From positions 1-64,000 of the forward strand of contig NZ_LMUM01000014.1 of the NCBI RefSeq assembly GCF_009765985.1: a DNA stretch of 64,000 bases, read 5' to 3'. Shown one piece after another: positions 15,171 through 23,932 of the stretch. Each line of letters starts with the position of its first letter. Position 1 is the first letter of the stretch. A program made the position numbers and the translations under genes. The stretch comes from Acidobacterium sp. S8. Lineage in GTDB: Bacteria; Acidobacteriota; Terriglobia; Terriglobales; Acidobacteriaceae. Under the pieces are notes generated by a model. The model made no database searches. It had not been told where the DNA came from and saw nothing but the letters and a program-made list of their open reading frames with translations.

Positions 15171-16745
15171 ATGCCCCTTGCAAAGATCGAAACTCCTGCA
15201 ATCGAGCTCGCGTGCATGCTGGAGGCGTTTCTGGCCGAGCATCCGGGTGCTGCGGTGCTTGAAGACGGACGTGTCATCTTCGAGATGCAGGCTGCACATT
15301 ATTCGATCTCCTCTGAGCATGGCCGTTGCGTGATGCATATCTGGTCAGAAGACCGTAACATGGTGCGTACAGTCACAGATGTCAGCGCACGCAAGAATAC
15401 GATCCGCATCGAGACGCGGCGTTTTGGGCAAAGCAATCCGCAGTCGCTGCAGCTAGTTCCTGATCGTGATACACGAACCCCTACCACGCGAGAGGCTACG
15501 CGGAAAAAATATTTGCGCCTACTTGAGCGCGTGTTAACGCGTGCTTTTCCTGATCTCAGTCTCGATAGTCTAGGGAATGCGATCGACCTGGAACATAGCT
15601 TCGGACCTGCATATGCGCGCGGAACACTGGTTCGCGGACAGAAAGCCTGGGCAGTGATTGCGGTCAATGGCGAGGAGACACAGGCAACCGTCGATGGCGC
15701 GTTGACGCTGGGGATTCTGTGGCTGGCATACTGCCGCGAGCACAGTGGCGGAAGACGCGTTTTTGAAGGCCTGAAAGTGATCGTACCCGCCGGTGCAGCT
15801 GCGGTAACTCGCGGACGCATGGCATGGTTGAATCCGGCGCTCGCCAAGTGGGAATTGTATGAACTGGACGAGCGCTGCGAGACGCTGGACACTTCACAAG
15901 TAGGCGATGAGGGGAATCTCGATATCAGGTTGGTGCACAACTTCAGCCACGATCGTGGGATCGAACGATCGCAGCAGGCCATTGATCATTTGCTCGGCTT
16001 GTTGCCTGGTGGAATGAAATCACGGACGGAAGTCCGTGCGCTCAGCTCCACTGAGATCAGCTTCCGCCTGTATGGGCTGGAGTTTGCGCGCATCCGGCAT
16101 GGAGTGACGGCGGGATCGTTTTCACGGCAGGACGCGATCACCTTTGGCGCAGGTGTACACGAGACTCCGCTGACAGATGAGACGGAAGACTTATTCCGTG
16201 ATCTGATCCGGCGAGTGTGTGACGGGCGTGCTCCGGAAGGAAATGTACGTAACCCGCTGTATCGTTTGCAGCCGGAGCGCTGGTTAGAATCGGAATTGAA
16301 ACGCGGCCTTGCGGAGCTGGAGCCTACGATTCGAGAGGATTTTGTTTATACACAGGTGCCTGCATTTGCGGGTGGCGATCGCGGAATGATTGATCTGCTC
16401 AGCGTGACTCGTTCCGGACGGCTGATGGTTTTGGAGCTGAAAGCCGACGATGATTTGCATCTTCCTCTCCAAGGGCTGGATTATTGGCTGCGGGTCCGGC
16501 AGGTACATGCGGCGGGCGAGCTGCAGAAGCATGGCTATTTTGCTGGCGTTGAAGTGTCGAAGGCTCCGCCGCTGCTGCTGCTGGTTGCGCCTGCTCTGAG
16601 GATTCATCCGGCCAATGAGATGGTGCTGCGGTATTTGAAACTGGAAGTGGAGTGGATGCTGGTGGCTCTGGACGAGCACTGGCGGAAGCGGCGAAGGGTT
16701 ATTTTTCGTAAGAGGAATGCCAGCCTTGTGAGCTCCACACTTTGA
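15171..16745 (+). CDS. Uncharacterised protein with PD-(D/E)XK nuclease-like C-terminus
   Basis: A 524-residue cytoplasmic protein with no recognised N-terminal domain. The C-terminal third has the shape of a PD-(D/E)XK nuclease core: an acidic residue in GMIDLLSV, a beta-hairpin, then LMVLELKAD giving the E-x-K pair, then a helix with QGLDYW. Arginines preceding this core (residues 365-390) could bind nucleic acid. It follows the YfiT-like gene on the same strand after 46 bases. A DNA repair or restriction role is possible, but the real substrate is unknown. Confidence 0.7.
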   Translation: MPLAKIETPAIELACMLEAFLAEHPGAAVLEDGRVIFEMQAAHYSISSEHGRCVMHIWSEDRNMVRTVTDVSARKNTIRIETRRFGQSNPQSLQLVPDRDTRTPTTREATRKKYLRLLERVLTRAFPDLSLDSLGNAIDLEHSFGPAYARGTLVRGQKAWAVIAVNGEETQATVDGALTLGILWLAYCREHSGGRRVFEGLKVIVPAGAAAVTRGRMAWLNPALAKWELYELDERCETLDTSQVGDEGNLDIRLVHNFSHDRGIERSQQAIDHLLGLLPGGMKSRTEVRALSSTEISFRLYGLEFARIRHGVTAGSFSRQDAITFGAGVHETPLTDETEDLFRDLIRRVCDGRAPEGNVRNPLYRLQPERWLESELKRGLAELEPTIREDFVYTQVPAFAGGDRGMIDLLSVTRSGRLMVLELKADDDLHLPLQGLDYWLRVRQVHAAGELQKHGYFAGVEVSKAPPLLLLVAPALRIHPANEMVLRYLKLEVEWMLVALDEHWRKRRRVIFRKRNASLVSSTL

Positions 16746-16756
16746 AAAGACGTGCT

Positions 16757-17884
16757 TTAGTCCGCTGCGTACCCTGCGGTCGGCTCTTGCGGAACGGTCG
16801 GCTCGAAGAATCGCTCGACTGCGCCTAGAACGGCTTCGCCAGTCTTTGACTCATAGATCGATTTGCGAAGCGCGGCTCCGCCCGGCACGCCATGCGTAAA
16901 CCAGGAGGCAAACTGCTTCATCTTGCCCTGCGCTTCCGGATTACCTTCATCTAAAAGCATCTGGAAATAAGTGCGGATCATGCGGTAGCGGTCGAGGTCG
17001 GAGGGCTCGTCGTAGCGGCCTGTTGCTGTGTATTGCGCGATCTGGCGAAAAATCCAAGGATTTGCCGGGGCGGCTCGGCCAATCATCACTGCATCGCAGT
17101 TTGTTTTTGCTACTAAGGCGCAGGCGTCTTCCGGAGTGCGAACGTCACCGTTGCCGATGACGGGGATGCTGACGGCGTCCTTGACTTCAGCGATGTGTTC
17201 CCAGCGCGCCTGACCGGAGTATCCCTGCTCACGCGTCCTTGCGTGGAGCGCAACCGCCTGGAGACCGCTTTCCTGCGCCAGCTTTGCCAACTCGACACAG
17301 ATAATGTGATTGTCGTTCCATCCGAGACGGAACTTGACGGTAAAGGGAATCGTCACTGCAGCACGAACTGTTTTGAAAATCTCTGCAATCAGCGGGAGAT
17401 CGCGCAGCAAACCGCTGCCTCCATTGCACGCAACGACGCGCTTCGCCGGGCAGCCCAAGTTGAGATCGACCATGTCGAAGCCAGTCTGTTCGACGATACG
17501 GGCGGCGTCGGCCAGCGTGGCTGGATTCGAGCCGAAAAGTTGGGCCGAAATGGGGTGTTCGTCTTCGTAAAAGGTCAGGTAGCGCTTGCGCTTCGATTCG
17601 CGCATGCGCGAGAGGCCATCCGCCGAGGTGAATTCGGTCATGATGAGGCCGCAGCCTGACTGATGGTTGCTGATCGCCGTGTCAACGGACGAAGTTGCTG
17701 CAGCATCGGCTGAAAAGACGCTGGCATTGCGGATGAAGCGACGGAAGACGGTGTCGGTAACTCCCGCCATGGGCGCTAACACCGTCGCCGGGGCAACCGT
17801 AACATTGCCGATTTGGACAGACGCAGGGACGCGCACACCGTCGGGCATGGCGTGTTCCTGCGGATTGTCCCAATGCTTTTTCAT
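16757..17884 (-). CDS. dusB: tRNA-dihydrouridine synthase (DusB type)
   Basis: Reduces uridine to dihydrouridine in the tRNA D-loop using FMN and NADPH. The 375-residue protein starts its TIM barrel with LAPMAGVTD near residue 37. The catalytic cysteine lies in NLGCPAKRV near residue 144, followed by the flavin-phosphate region (GNGDVRTPED and MIGRAAPANPWIF). The RNA-binding helical domain is present at the C-terminus. It is transcribed after rpmE on the minus strand with a possible terminator between them. Confidence 0.95.
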   Translation of the reverse strand: MKKHWDNPQEHAMPDGVRVPASVQIGNVTVAPATVLAPMAGVTDTVFRRFIRNASVFSADAAATSSVDTAISNHQSGCGLIMTEFTSADGLSRMRESKRKRYLTFYEDEHPISAQLFGSNPATLADAARIVEQTGFDMVDLNLGCPAKRVVACNGGSGLLRDLPLIAEIFKTVRAAVTIPFTVKFRLGWNDNHIICVELAKLAQESGLQAVALHARTREQGYSGQARWEHIAEVKDAVSIPVIGNGDVRTPEDACALVAKTNCDAVMIGRAAPANPWIFRQIAQYTATGRYDEPSDLDRYRMIRTYFQMLLDEGNPEAQGKMKQFASWFTHGVPGGAALRKSIYESKTGEAVLGAVERFFEPTVPQEPTAGYAAD

Positions 17885-17901
17885 CCTTTGGCTAACACAG
17901 C

Positions 17902-17926
17902 AAAGCCTCCGGCTGGCGGAGGCTTT
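17902..17926 (-). terminator. Hairpin terminator after rpmE
   Basis: A perfect 10-bp inverted repeat (17902-17911 with 17917-17926) with a 5-base loop, located 27 bases after the rpmE stop on the minus strand. The T-run after the stem is short, so termination may be partial. Confidence 0.6.
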
Positions 17927-17952
17927 TGCTTAACACGAATCGAAGGCTCCGT

Positions 17953-18174
17953 TTACTTGGCAGCCGTCTCCGCTTTCGCGTACTTGCGACGGAAGCGCTC
18001 GATGCGGCCTGCCGTATCAACCAGCTTTTGCTTGCCAGTAAAGAACGGATGGCAGGCGGAGCAGATTTCTACGTGAATGTCGCCCTTGTGGGTGGAGCGG
18101 GTGGCAAAATTGTTGCCGCACGCGCACATAACCCGGATTTCGTTATAGCTTGGATGAATACCCTGCTTTGGCAT
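17953..18174 (-). CDS. rpmE: 50S ribosomal protein L31, zinc-binding form
   Basis: A 73-residue ribosomal protein of the large subunit. The start [13 protein letters not shown] is typical. The four cysteines in CAC and CSAC give the zinc-binding C+ version, so no zinc-independent paralogue is implied here. The end is rich in basic residues ([11 protein letters not shown]). A good sigma-70 type promoter lies just upstream, so it probably has its own transcript. Confidence 0.97.
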   Translation of the reverse strand: MPKQGIHPSYNEIRVMCACGNNFATRSTHKGDIHVEICSACHPFFTGKQKLVDTAGRIERFRRKYAKAETAAK

Positions 18175-18206
18175 AGCTCTCTAAAACCTTTCCCTGCAAT
18201 CCTTCC

Positions 18207-18235
18207 ATTCTAATCCCATTTTGCGCTCTTGGCAA
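18207..18235 (-). promoter_or_regulatory. Predicted sigma-70 promoter for rpmE
   Basis: Read on the minus strand: TTGCCA at 18235-18230, a 17-base spacer, and TAGAAT at 18212-18207, 33 bases upstream of the rpmE ATG. Both boxes are close to consensus. Confidence 0.65.
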
Positions 18236-18297
18236 TGGCCGCATAAGTCATTCATATATCTTCAGTTAACCGGCAATCTTAGTCGTCTAAAATGCCA

Positions 18298-19359
18298 TTA
18301 TCCGGTTTGATTGTAGCGTGAGCCTGCCTTTAGTCCGATCTTGGATGCCGGCATCCACTCCTGGTCGCGGACTTCTGCTCCACGACGAAGGCCGGTACTC
18401 TGTGAAACGGACTGCGGCAAGAGTAAACGGTTCACTGAACTCATAGCCTGGGCTGCAAACTCGGGAGCCAGATTGGAGAGCCGTGCAGCGAGTATCGCCT
18501 GAGGCGTAATGGCAATCTCCGTCGTTTCTGAAATCACAGCGCGTGCGATTTTGCGCGCCGCGTGACTCGCACTCGTAGAAACGATCGGCAATGTGGCCGC
18601 CAGGCTAAACCACCGATACTCTCTAGGTGCGTCTCCGGAAAAGAGCGCGTTCAGATGGGATCCTGTCCGCATCAACCCTGGACATACGGTGAGGACATGA
18701 ATTCCCTTTGCGCGAAGCTCGGCATGCAGACCTTCTGAAAAACCGACGGCGGCAAATTTACTTGCCGTATAGGGAAGCATATGCGGTACGGCGACCTTCC
18801 CGCCAATGGAGGTTATATTTACGATGATTCCGCTTCGACGGCCCAACATCTGAGGAAGCGCTGCGAGGGAACAGTGGAGTCCGGAGAAAAAATTGGCATC
18901 CATGACATCGTGAAAGTTTTGGACGGTTTGGTTTTCCACCGGGCCAACGGTAATCACGCCTGCGTTATTGATGAGAATATCGATCTGGCCAAAATGCTCG
19001 GTCGCACGTTGGATGAGGTACTCGGCTTCTTCTGCTTTACGCAAATCGGCAGGCACCACGAGGACGTACGATGCGGGGATCACTCTTCTTTCGAGAAGAA
19101 GCTGGCGGGAACGCTCAAGTTCTTTTTCATCGCGGGCTGTCAGCACAAGCTTTGCGCCGCGGCGTCCGAACTCTTCGGCCATTGCGAGACCCAGTCCACG
19201 GGATGATCCTGTAATCAGCACTACTTTATCCAGTAAGCTCTTTGCTTTCCTTCGGCGCATCATGCGAGATAGCGTCACCATTGTTGTTCCTGCGCATAGG
19301 AGGCCGGCGCCGGCCAGAGTCGCTCCGCAAACGAATGCTGCTTTTCTGATATTCATCAA
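18298..19359 (-). CDS. SDR-family oxidoreductase with N-terminal membrane segment
   Basis: A 353-residue short-chain dehydrogenase. A hydrophobic N-terminal stretch (residues 7-30) followed by RRRKAK suggests membrane anchoring with the catalytic part in the cytoplasm. The Rossmann motif TGSSRGLG lies near residue 50, NNAG near residue 130, and the catalytic Ser and YTASK follow around residues 175-195. The C-terminus is about 60 residues longer than in classical SDRs. The substrate is not readable from sequence; lipid or quinone compounds are possible for membrane-attached members. Confidence 0.85.
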   Translation of the reverse strand: MMNIRKAAFVCGATLAGAGLLCAGTTMVTLSRMMRRRKAKSLLDKVVLITGSSRGLGLAMAEEFGRRGAKLVLTARDEKELERSRQLLLERRVIPASYVLVVPADLRKAEEAEYLIQRATEHFGQIDILINNAGVITVGPVENQTVQNFHDVMDANFFSGLHCSLAALPQMLGRRSGIIVNITSIGGKVAVPHMLPYTASKFAAVGFSEGLHAELRAKGIHVLTVCPGLMRTGSHLNALFSGDAPREYRWFSLAATLPIVSTSASHAARKIARAVISETTEIAITPQAILAARLSNLAPEFAAQAMSSVNRLLLPQSVSQSTGLRRGAEVRDQEWMPASKIGLKAGSRYNQTG

Positions 19360-19678
19360 AACCTCACAATAGGGTTCTGCTTATTGAGATGCGTGCAACC
19401 AGCTACTCCAGCGGTGAAGGCGTTCATCAAGGCCTATTTTGAAGGCTAGAAAGGTTGCCCTGGCTCGCAGCTGAGTATTGGTTCGGATTGTGTTGCACCT
19501 ATATGAAAACCCTTTTCATAGAAAACAACAACAAGCTTGGACTATCAGACGCAAATCGATTATCTTTTGTCCGACAAAGATAAGCCCGCCGAATCTCAGC
19601 CCGAGCTTCCTTCAGACTGATTGGCGAGCGTTTGAAGTTGGGCCACTGAATCCGCGTCCCGAAAGGGGGCGTTCGGCT

Positions 19679-22600
19679 ATGAAGCTTCCTCTTCGCGTTT
19701 GTCGGCTGGCAGTTGTCTCAGCTGTTTTTGTGTCTATGTATTTCTGTTCTTATGACACAGGCGCAGCACAAGACAATTCACCATCACCACGCCCTGATAT
19801 CCATTTCGCTGGCGACCAGCAGGTCGAGGGAGTGATTATTCCCGGTCCGTTGCGATCGTTTCTGCGCATGGGGGGCATCAGCCAGAAGATTGGTCCTGAA
19901 GACGTGTTGCCGTTGTTGGCACGAAATGTCTATCTCCACGGCTATGAAAGCGGGGTGGAAACGGAGTTTCTGCGGCTGCTGGATCGATACGTGCATCAGG
20001 CGCGAGAGCTTCAGGTACTTGCCAGCTCAAACGGGACAATTCACGTAGCAAATTGCACCGACGCGACTCAGTTGCTTCAAATTCTTGGCTATCAGTTTCG
20101 GCAGGGATGTGGGCAGAAAGGCTCATTTTTGAGTACGGCAAGTCCTGAAAGAGCTTTTCTGACTATCGACTCAGGATTTCCCCTCACCCTTCTTGAAGAA
20201 GACCTTCGGAAAGGTGTTCCGTTTTCCTATTCTTTTCCATCGACGCGGGTTCCTATTCTGTTTCATGAAAGCGACTGGATTGGAGTCAGCTCCTGGAAGA
20301 AGAAAAACGGAGGAGATGTAGTAGACGTGCTCATTCACGAGCCGTCGATAGCCCGCCTTTACTCAGCTATGGCAAGGATGGATATCGAAACAGGCGATGC
20401 ACTGCGGACATCCCCAGGGCTGAGAAAATTGCTTCCTTATGGGCCGGTACTGGATTTCTATGGAAGCCAGATAGCGATTCAGGCGGGGCATGTGATGGTG
20501 CCTGGCGGTTCTGACGCAGAACGAGGTTGGAAAGATCTCGTGGGCGTCAGCCTCGATTCGCCAGGAGATTTTGTCATGCACCTGGTGGCGAAAGACGGCG
20601 GTTGGATGGCGGTTTATTTCGACGCGCTGTCACGTGTCAACAAGACACAGCAAATACATCTCACCCAAGGCGCTCGCCTGAAGCGCCTTTACGAAGCTTT
20701 TCAATCGGATGGGCCCAATCCTGCTGCAACGAAAGGAGTATTTGCAAAGGGTTCAGAGCTGTTGATTCTGTATACCCGACTTGAATGGACGTCGACTGGC
20801 GGACCTTATGTGCCGGGAAATCTGGATGTGTGGAAGGAAATTTTTAATCGCAAGCCGGATTCCAAACTCGCTCGAGACTGGGCTAAGCGTTCCCGCGACT
20901 GGCGAAGCTCGGAGCAACTGCTTGAGGGTGTAGTCGCTCTTTGCCGTGAAGAGACAGACAGCGGGCCGCCGCAGATGTACTTGCTGCTGACAGAAATAGA
21001 CAGCAAGCGGCCTGCCGACAAGCGACTCGCTGACGGAACCGTACGCATGGTCGCAAATACATTCGCGCAATTTAATAGTTGGTACACCATATTCGCGGAA
21101 TTTCCAGAGCTGGATGATGCCTCCATCAGCAGCTTCGTGAACGTGGCGGAGGGGATCGACAAGATCTCAAACCAGCCTCTACGCAGCAATACGCTTGGAT
21201 CTTTTCAGGCTAACGTTGGAATCTGGCAGATTCTTGCGCGGCAGGGTGAAATTCCACCGGCTGAGATGAACGCGTCGTGGCAGAAAGTTGTTGAGCCGTT
21301 CGCGAAGATTTCATCTTCTCCTCAACTCTTTGACGCGGCCCGCAGTTCACTGGGGGCCGCGGTGCTTGGTGCGACAGGCAAGAAGGAATATTCACAATCG
21401 GATGTTGTTTCCCTGCTGACAGGACCCGCCCAGCAAGAGGCGGATGGCCGGCGTGTGCATCAAGAGATGGCTGCGAAAATTCTCAATGTTATGGATGACC
21501 AGCGGCTTGCTTCCCTCGACACGCTATTCGCTCTGAACGATGGCCTACACGAGTTGGCGCAGGGGAAGGGCGACAGCGATAGGATGCTTTCACTTGCCAG
21601 TCAGCTTCGCGACTTTGAGCTACCCCGCCCTATTTTTACCAAAAGTGAAAAAATTCAATGGTCACCAGCCGTATACAGCAGCCGTCATGCAGAACTGCAG
21701 GCAAAGACCGATTTAGCAAAATTGATTAAGGCGTCTGCTTCTCCATCGCAGTTGGAAACAGCCCGCGGTCAACTCGCGCCTTTCTTCCGCGATACGCTGG
21801 TGGGTTTCAACTATGCCTACTATGAACCTCCCGATGCACAGATCCTGCACAATAACCCGCTGTTCGTCCGCTCGCATGATTTCGCGGGTGTAACGATCAT
21901 CGGCGCAGCACAATTATGGGGACCGCCCGATTTAATCGGAGTGGGTACGCCTGCCGGAGGCGGTGCATATCTGATGGGATCCCTTGCCGATCTTCCTTAT
22001 GTATTGGCATCGACGGAGGAAGATTTTATCGCTCCCGAAAATGTGCAGGCTCTGGTTTGGAAAGAAATGGTGCCCGATCTCCTCGTCAGCGGAACGCTGC
22101 CGCGCTGGTGGAAGGTTAGCCCGAGTGAGCTTCACGCTGTCACCCTTTATCAGAAATCAGGGGAAGAGCTTTTATTGGCTTCTGTGAAAGACCCTGCGAT
22201 GCGAAAAAATATAATCAACATACTCGCGGATAGAATGACTCCCCGGCGTTTGGAGCAGGTTGATCGCGCCATTCAGCGTCGAGACGTATTGATGGTGATG
22301 CAACCTCCTCTGCTTCCCGCCGATACGTTTTACCTTGCGTCGGAATATCGCAGAAGATTTCCCGATGCGGCTGCTCTGGCAGGTCCGGCGAGTCAGGAAC
22401 TGAGTGATTTGTGCCGCAAAGATCCTGCGGATACAAATGCGGAAAACATATCGAAAGATTTCGGTGTGCCTCGCCCGACGCTGACACGAAGTTATTCTCG
22501 CGAGTTGCTTAACCTTAAACCGTTTCCTGTATTTGGCGGGTATTCCTATCGGCTCTTCGGTGAATCCTGGGATTCAAGCAATCTCTACTGGGCGCGGCTG

Positions 22601-22798
22601 GCAGATGAGATGGGCTATTCACCTGTGATGTTGAATCGTCTCGCTCCTGAGTTGACTGGCAGGATGGCAGCCAAGATTTTTGCAACAGATCTTGATGATT
22701 GGCCTGCAGTGTTGCAGGCCATGCGGGAGACGGGTGACGAATTTCGAAAAGGCAAGCTTAGCTCACAGCAGGTAGCGAATCTCGGCGTACCCAGATAA
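19679..22798 (+). CDS. Large exported protein of unknown function
   Basis: A 1039-residue protein. The ATG at 19679 is preferred over earlier in-frame codons (from 19478) because it begins a clean signal peptide (MKLPLRVCRLAVVSAVFV) after a purine-rich ribosome site. No known catalytic domain was recognised. The mature part is mixed helix and loop with few cysteines and no obvious repeats. It ends 10 bases before the VWA-domain gene, so the two are probably co-transcribed and may act together in the periplasm or cell envelope. Confidence 0.72.
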   Translation: MKLPLRVCRLAVVSAVFVSMYFCSYDTGAAQDNSPSPRPDIHFAGDQQVEGVIIPGPLRSFLRMGGISQKIGPEDVLPLLARNVYLHGYESGVETEFLRLLDRYVHQARELQVLASSNGTIHVANCTDATQLLQILGYQFRQGCGQKGSFLSTASPERAFLTIDSGFPLTLLEEDLRKGVPFSYSFPSTRVPILFHESDWIGVSSWKKKNGGDVVDVLIHEPSIARLYSAMARMDIETGDALRTSPGLRKLLPYGPVLDFYGSQIAIQAGHVMVPGGSDAERGWKDLVGVSLDSPGDFVMHLVAKDGGWMAVYFDALSRVNKTQQIHLTQGARLKRLYEAFQSDGPNPAATKGVFAKGSELLILYTRLEWTSTGGPYVPGNLDVWKEIFNRKPDSKLARDWAKRSRDWRSSEQLLEGVVALCREETDSGPPQMYLLLTEIDSKRPADKRLADGTVRMVANTFAQFNSWYTIFAEFPELDDASISSFVNVAEGIDKISNQPLRSNTLGSFQANVGIWQILARQGEIPPAEMNASWQKVVEPFAKISSSPQLFDAARSSLGAAVLGATGKKEYSQSDVVSLLTGPAQQEADGRRVHQEMAAKILNVMDDQRLASLDTLFALNDGLHELAQGKGDSDRMLSLASQLRDFELPRPIFTKSEKIQWSPAVYSSRHAELQAKTDLAKLIKASASPSQLETARGQLAPFFRDTLVGFNYAYYEPPDAQILHNNPLFVRSHDFAGVTIIGAAQLWGPPDLIGVGTPAGGGAYLMGSLADLPYVLASTEEDFIAPENVQALVWKEMVPDLLVSGTLPRWWKVSPSELHAVTLYQKSGEELLLASVKDPAMRKNIINILADRMTPRRLEQVDRAIQRRDVLMVMQPPLLPADTFYLASEYRRRFPDAAALAGPASQELSDLCRKDPADTNAENISKDFGVPRPTLTRSYSRELLNLKPFPVFGGYSYRLFGESWDSSNLYWARLADEMGYSPVMLNRLAPELTGRMAAKIFATDLDDWPAVLQAMRETGDEFRKGKLSSQQVANLGVPR

Positions 22799-22808
22799 CA
22801 GGAGCACT

Positions 22809-23855
22809 ATGGCAAGAAAATATCTCCTATTCTGCAGTTTATTGTTGATTCTTTTCTTCTGTAATGACGCAGGCGGCCGATTGGGACTTGCCCAAGATGA
22901 AACATCACGGATCCGCGTGGACGTTGTATTAGTGCAATTGAATGTTGCCGTGACTGATCACAAAGGCCATTACATCACCGGTCTTCGTCCTGAAGATTTT
23001 GTTATCACCGAAGATAAGCTTCCGGAAAAAATTGCTACCTTCGAAGAAGGCAGTGAGCCTATTCGTAAACTGATCGATGTACCTCCTTCTGCAAGCAGTG
23101 GGCCCTCTCAGTCAAGGCTAAGCTCGACACCACAACCAGAGCAGCCTTCATCTACGGGAGATGCAGCAAAGCCGGCGTCTCCTCTTGCCGGAGCCAATGT
23201 CTTCATTCTCTTCGATACAAGCAACTACATGTACCGGGGATTTGTGTTCGCGCAGGATTCGATTGCGGACTTTATCCGGTCGCTGGATGGCGTGAATAAG
23301 ATTGCCTTTTACTCATATAGCCGCAATCTGTCGCGCGCTACTCCGCTCACCTCGGACTGGGATCAGGTTTTAGGCGGAGTCCGCAGCACTGTCGCAGGAG
23401 ACGACGCAGCTCTTTATAACGGCCTGTTATTAACGGTAAAAGATGCAGCTCAGCTTAGAGGGCGGAAGGCCATCGTTGTGTTTTCTAACGGTCCGGATAA
23501 CGCAAGTTCCGTTCCACCGGAAGATGTTGCTGAGCTGGCACAATCCACCGGAACGATTATCTATATGGTAAGCACGCAGCTGGCGCAATCTGATCCAATT
23601 TCTACTGCAGTATTCGACCGTATGAGCAAGGCGACGGGCGGTAAGGCATACTTTTCCAGAAACTGGGGAGATGAGAAGAAAGCTTTCGCCGCAATTCGTG
23701 ATGATCTCGCGCATCTGTATTCTCTCAGCTACTATCCGCAGTTAAATTCGAATCGCGGGTGGCGTGCTATCACGGTGAAACTGGTGGGGAAAGATTTACA
23801 GAAGTACCACGTGCGTACTCGGGATGGCTATCGTTTAAGGCAGACAGCTCAGTGA
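22809..23855 (+). CDS. Exported VWA-domain protein (acidobacterial VWFA type)
   Basis: A 348-residue protein with a signal peptide, then a short VVLVQLNVAVTDHKG domain near residue 40 typical of acidobacterial VWFA-related proteins, a Pro/Ser-rich linker (residues 97-130), and a von Willebrand factor A domain. The metal-site motif is DTSNY at about residue 138, so the second Ser of DxSxS is Tyr and metal binding may be weakened. Later motifs (DDAALYNG and VVFSNGPDN) fit the fold. It follows the large exported protein by 10 bases and ends at a probable bidirectional terminator. Confidence 0.85.
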   Translation: MARKYLLFCSLLLILFFCNDAGGRLGLAQDETSRIRVDVVLVQLNVAVTDHKGHYITGLRPEDFVITEDKLPEKIATFEEGSEPIRKLIDVPPSASSGPSQSRLSSTPQPEQPSSTGDAAKPASPLAGANVFILFDTSNYMYRGFVFAQDSIADFIRSLDGVNKIAFYSYSRNLSRATPLTSDWDQVLGGVRSTVAGDDAALYNGLLLTVKDAAQLRGRKAIVVFSNGPDNASSVPPEDVAELAQSTGTIIYMVSTQLAQSDPISTAVFDRMSKATGGKAYFSRNWGDEKKAFAAIRDDLAHLYSLSYYPQLNSNRGWRAITVKLVGKDLQKYHVRTRDGYRLRQTAQ

Positions 23856-23896
23856 AGAAAGCCCTTTCGAGATATGTTGTCACAAGACAGAGCAAG

Positions 23897-23930
23897 CAGG
23901 CTTCCGCAAAATCACAGAAGCCTGTTCTCT
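23897..23930. terminator. Probable bidirectional terminator between the VWA gene and GH109 gene
   Basis: An 8-bp inverted repeat (CAGGCTTC at 23897-23904, GAAGCCTG at 23917-23924), a 12-base loop, and a T-rich run on the plus strand. It lies between two convergent genes. Confidence 0.5.
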
Positions 23931-23932
23931 TA

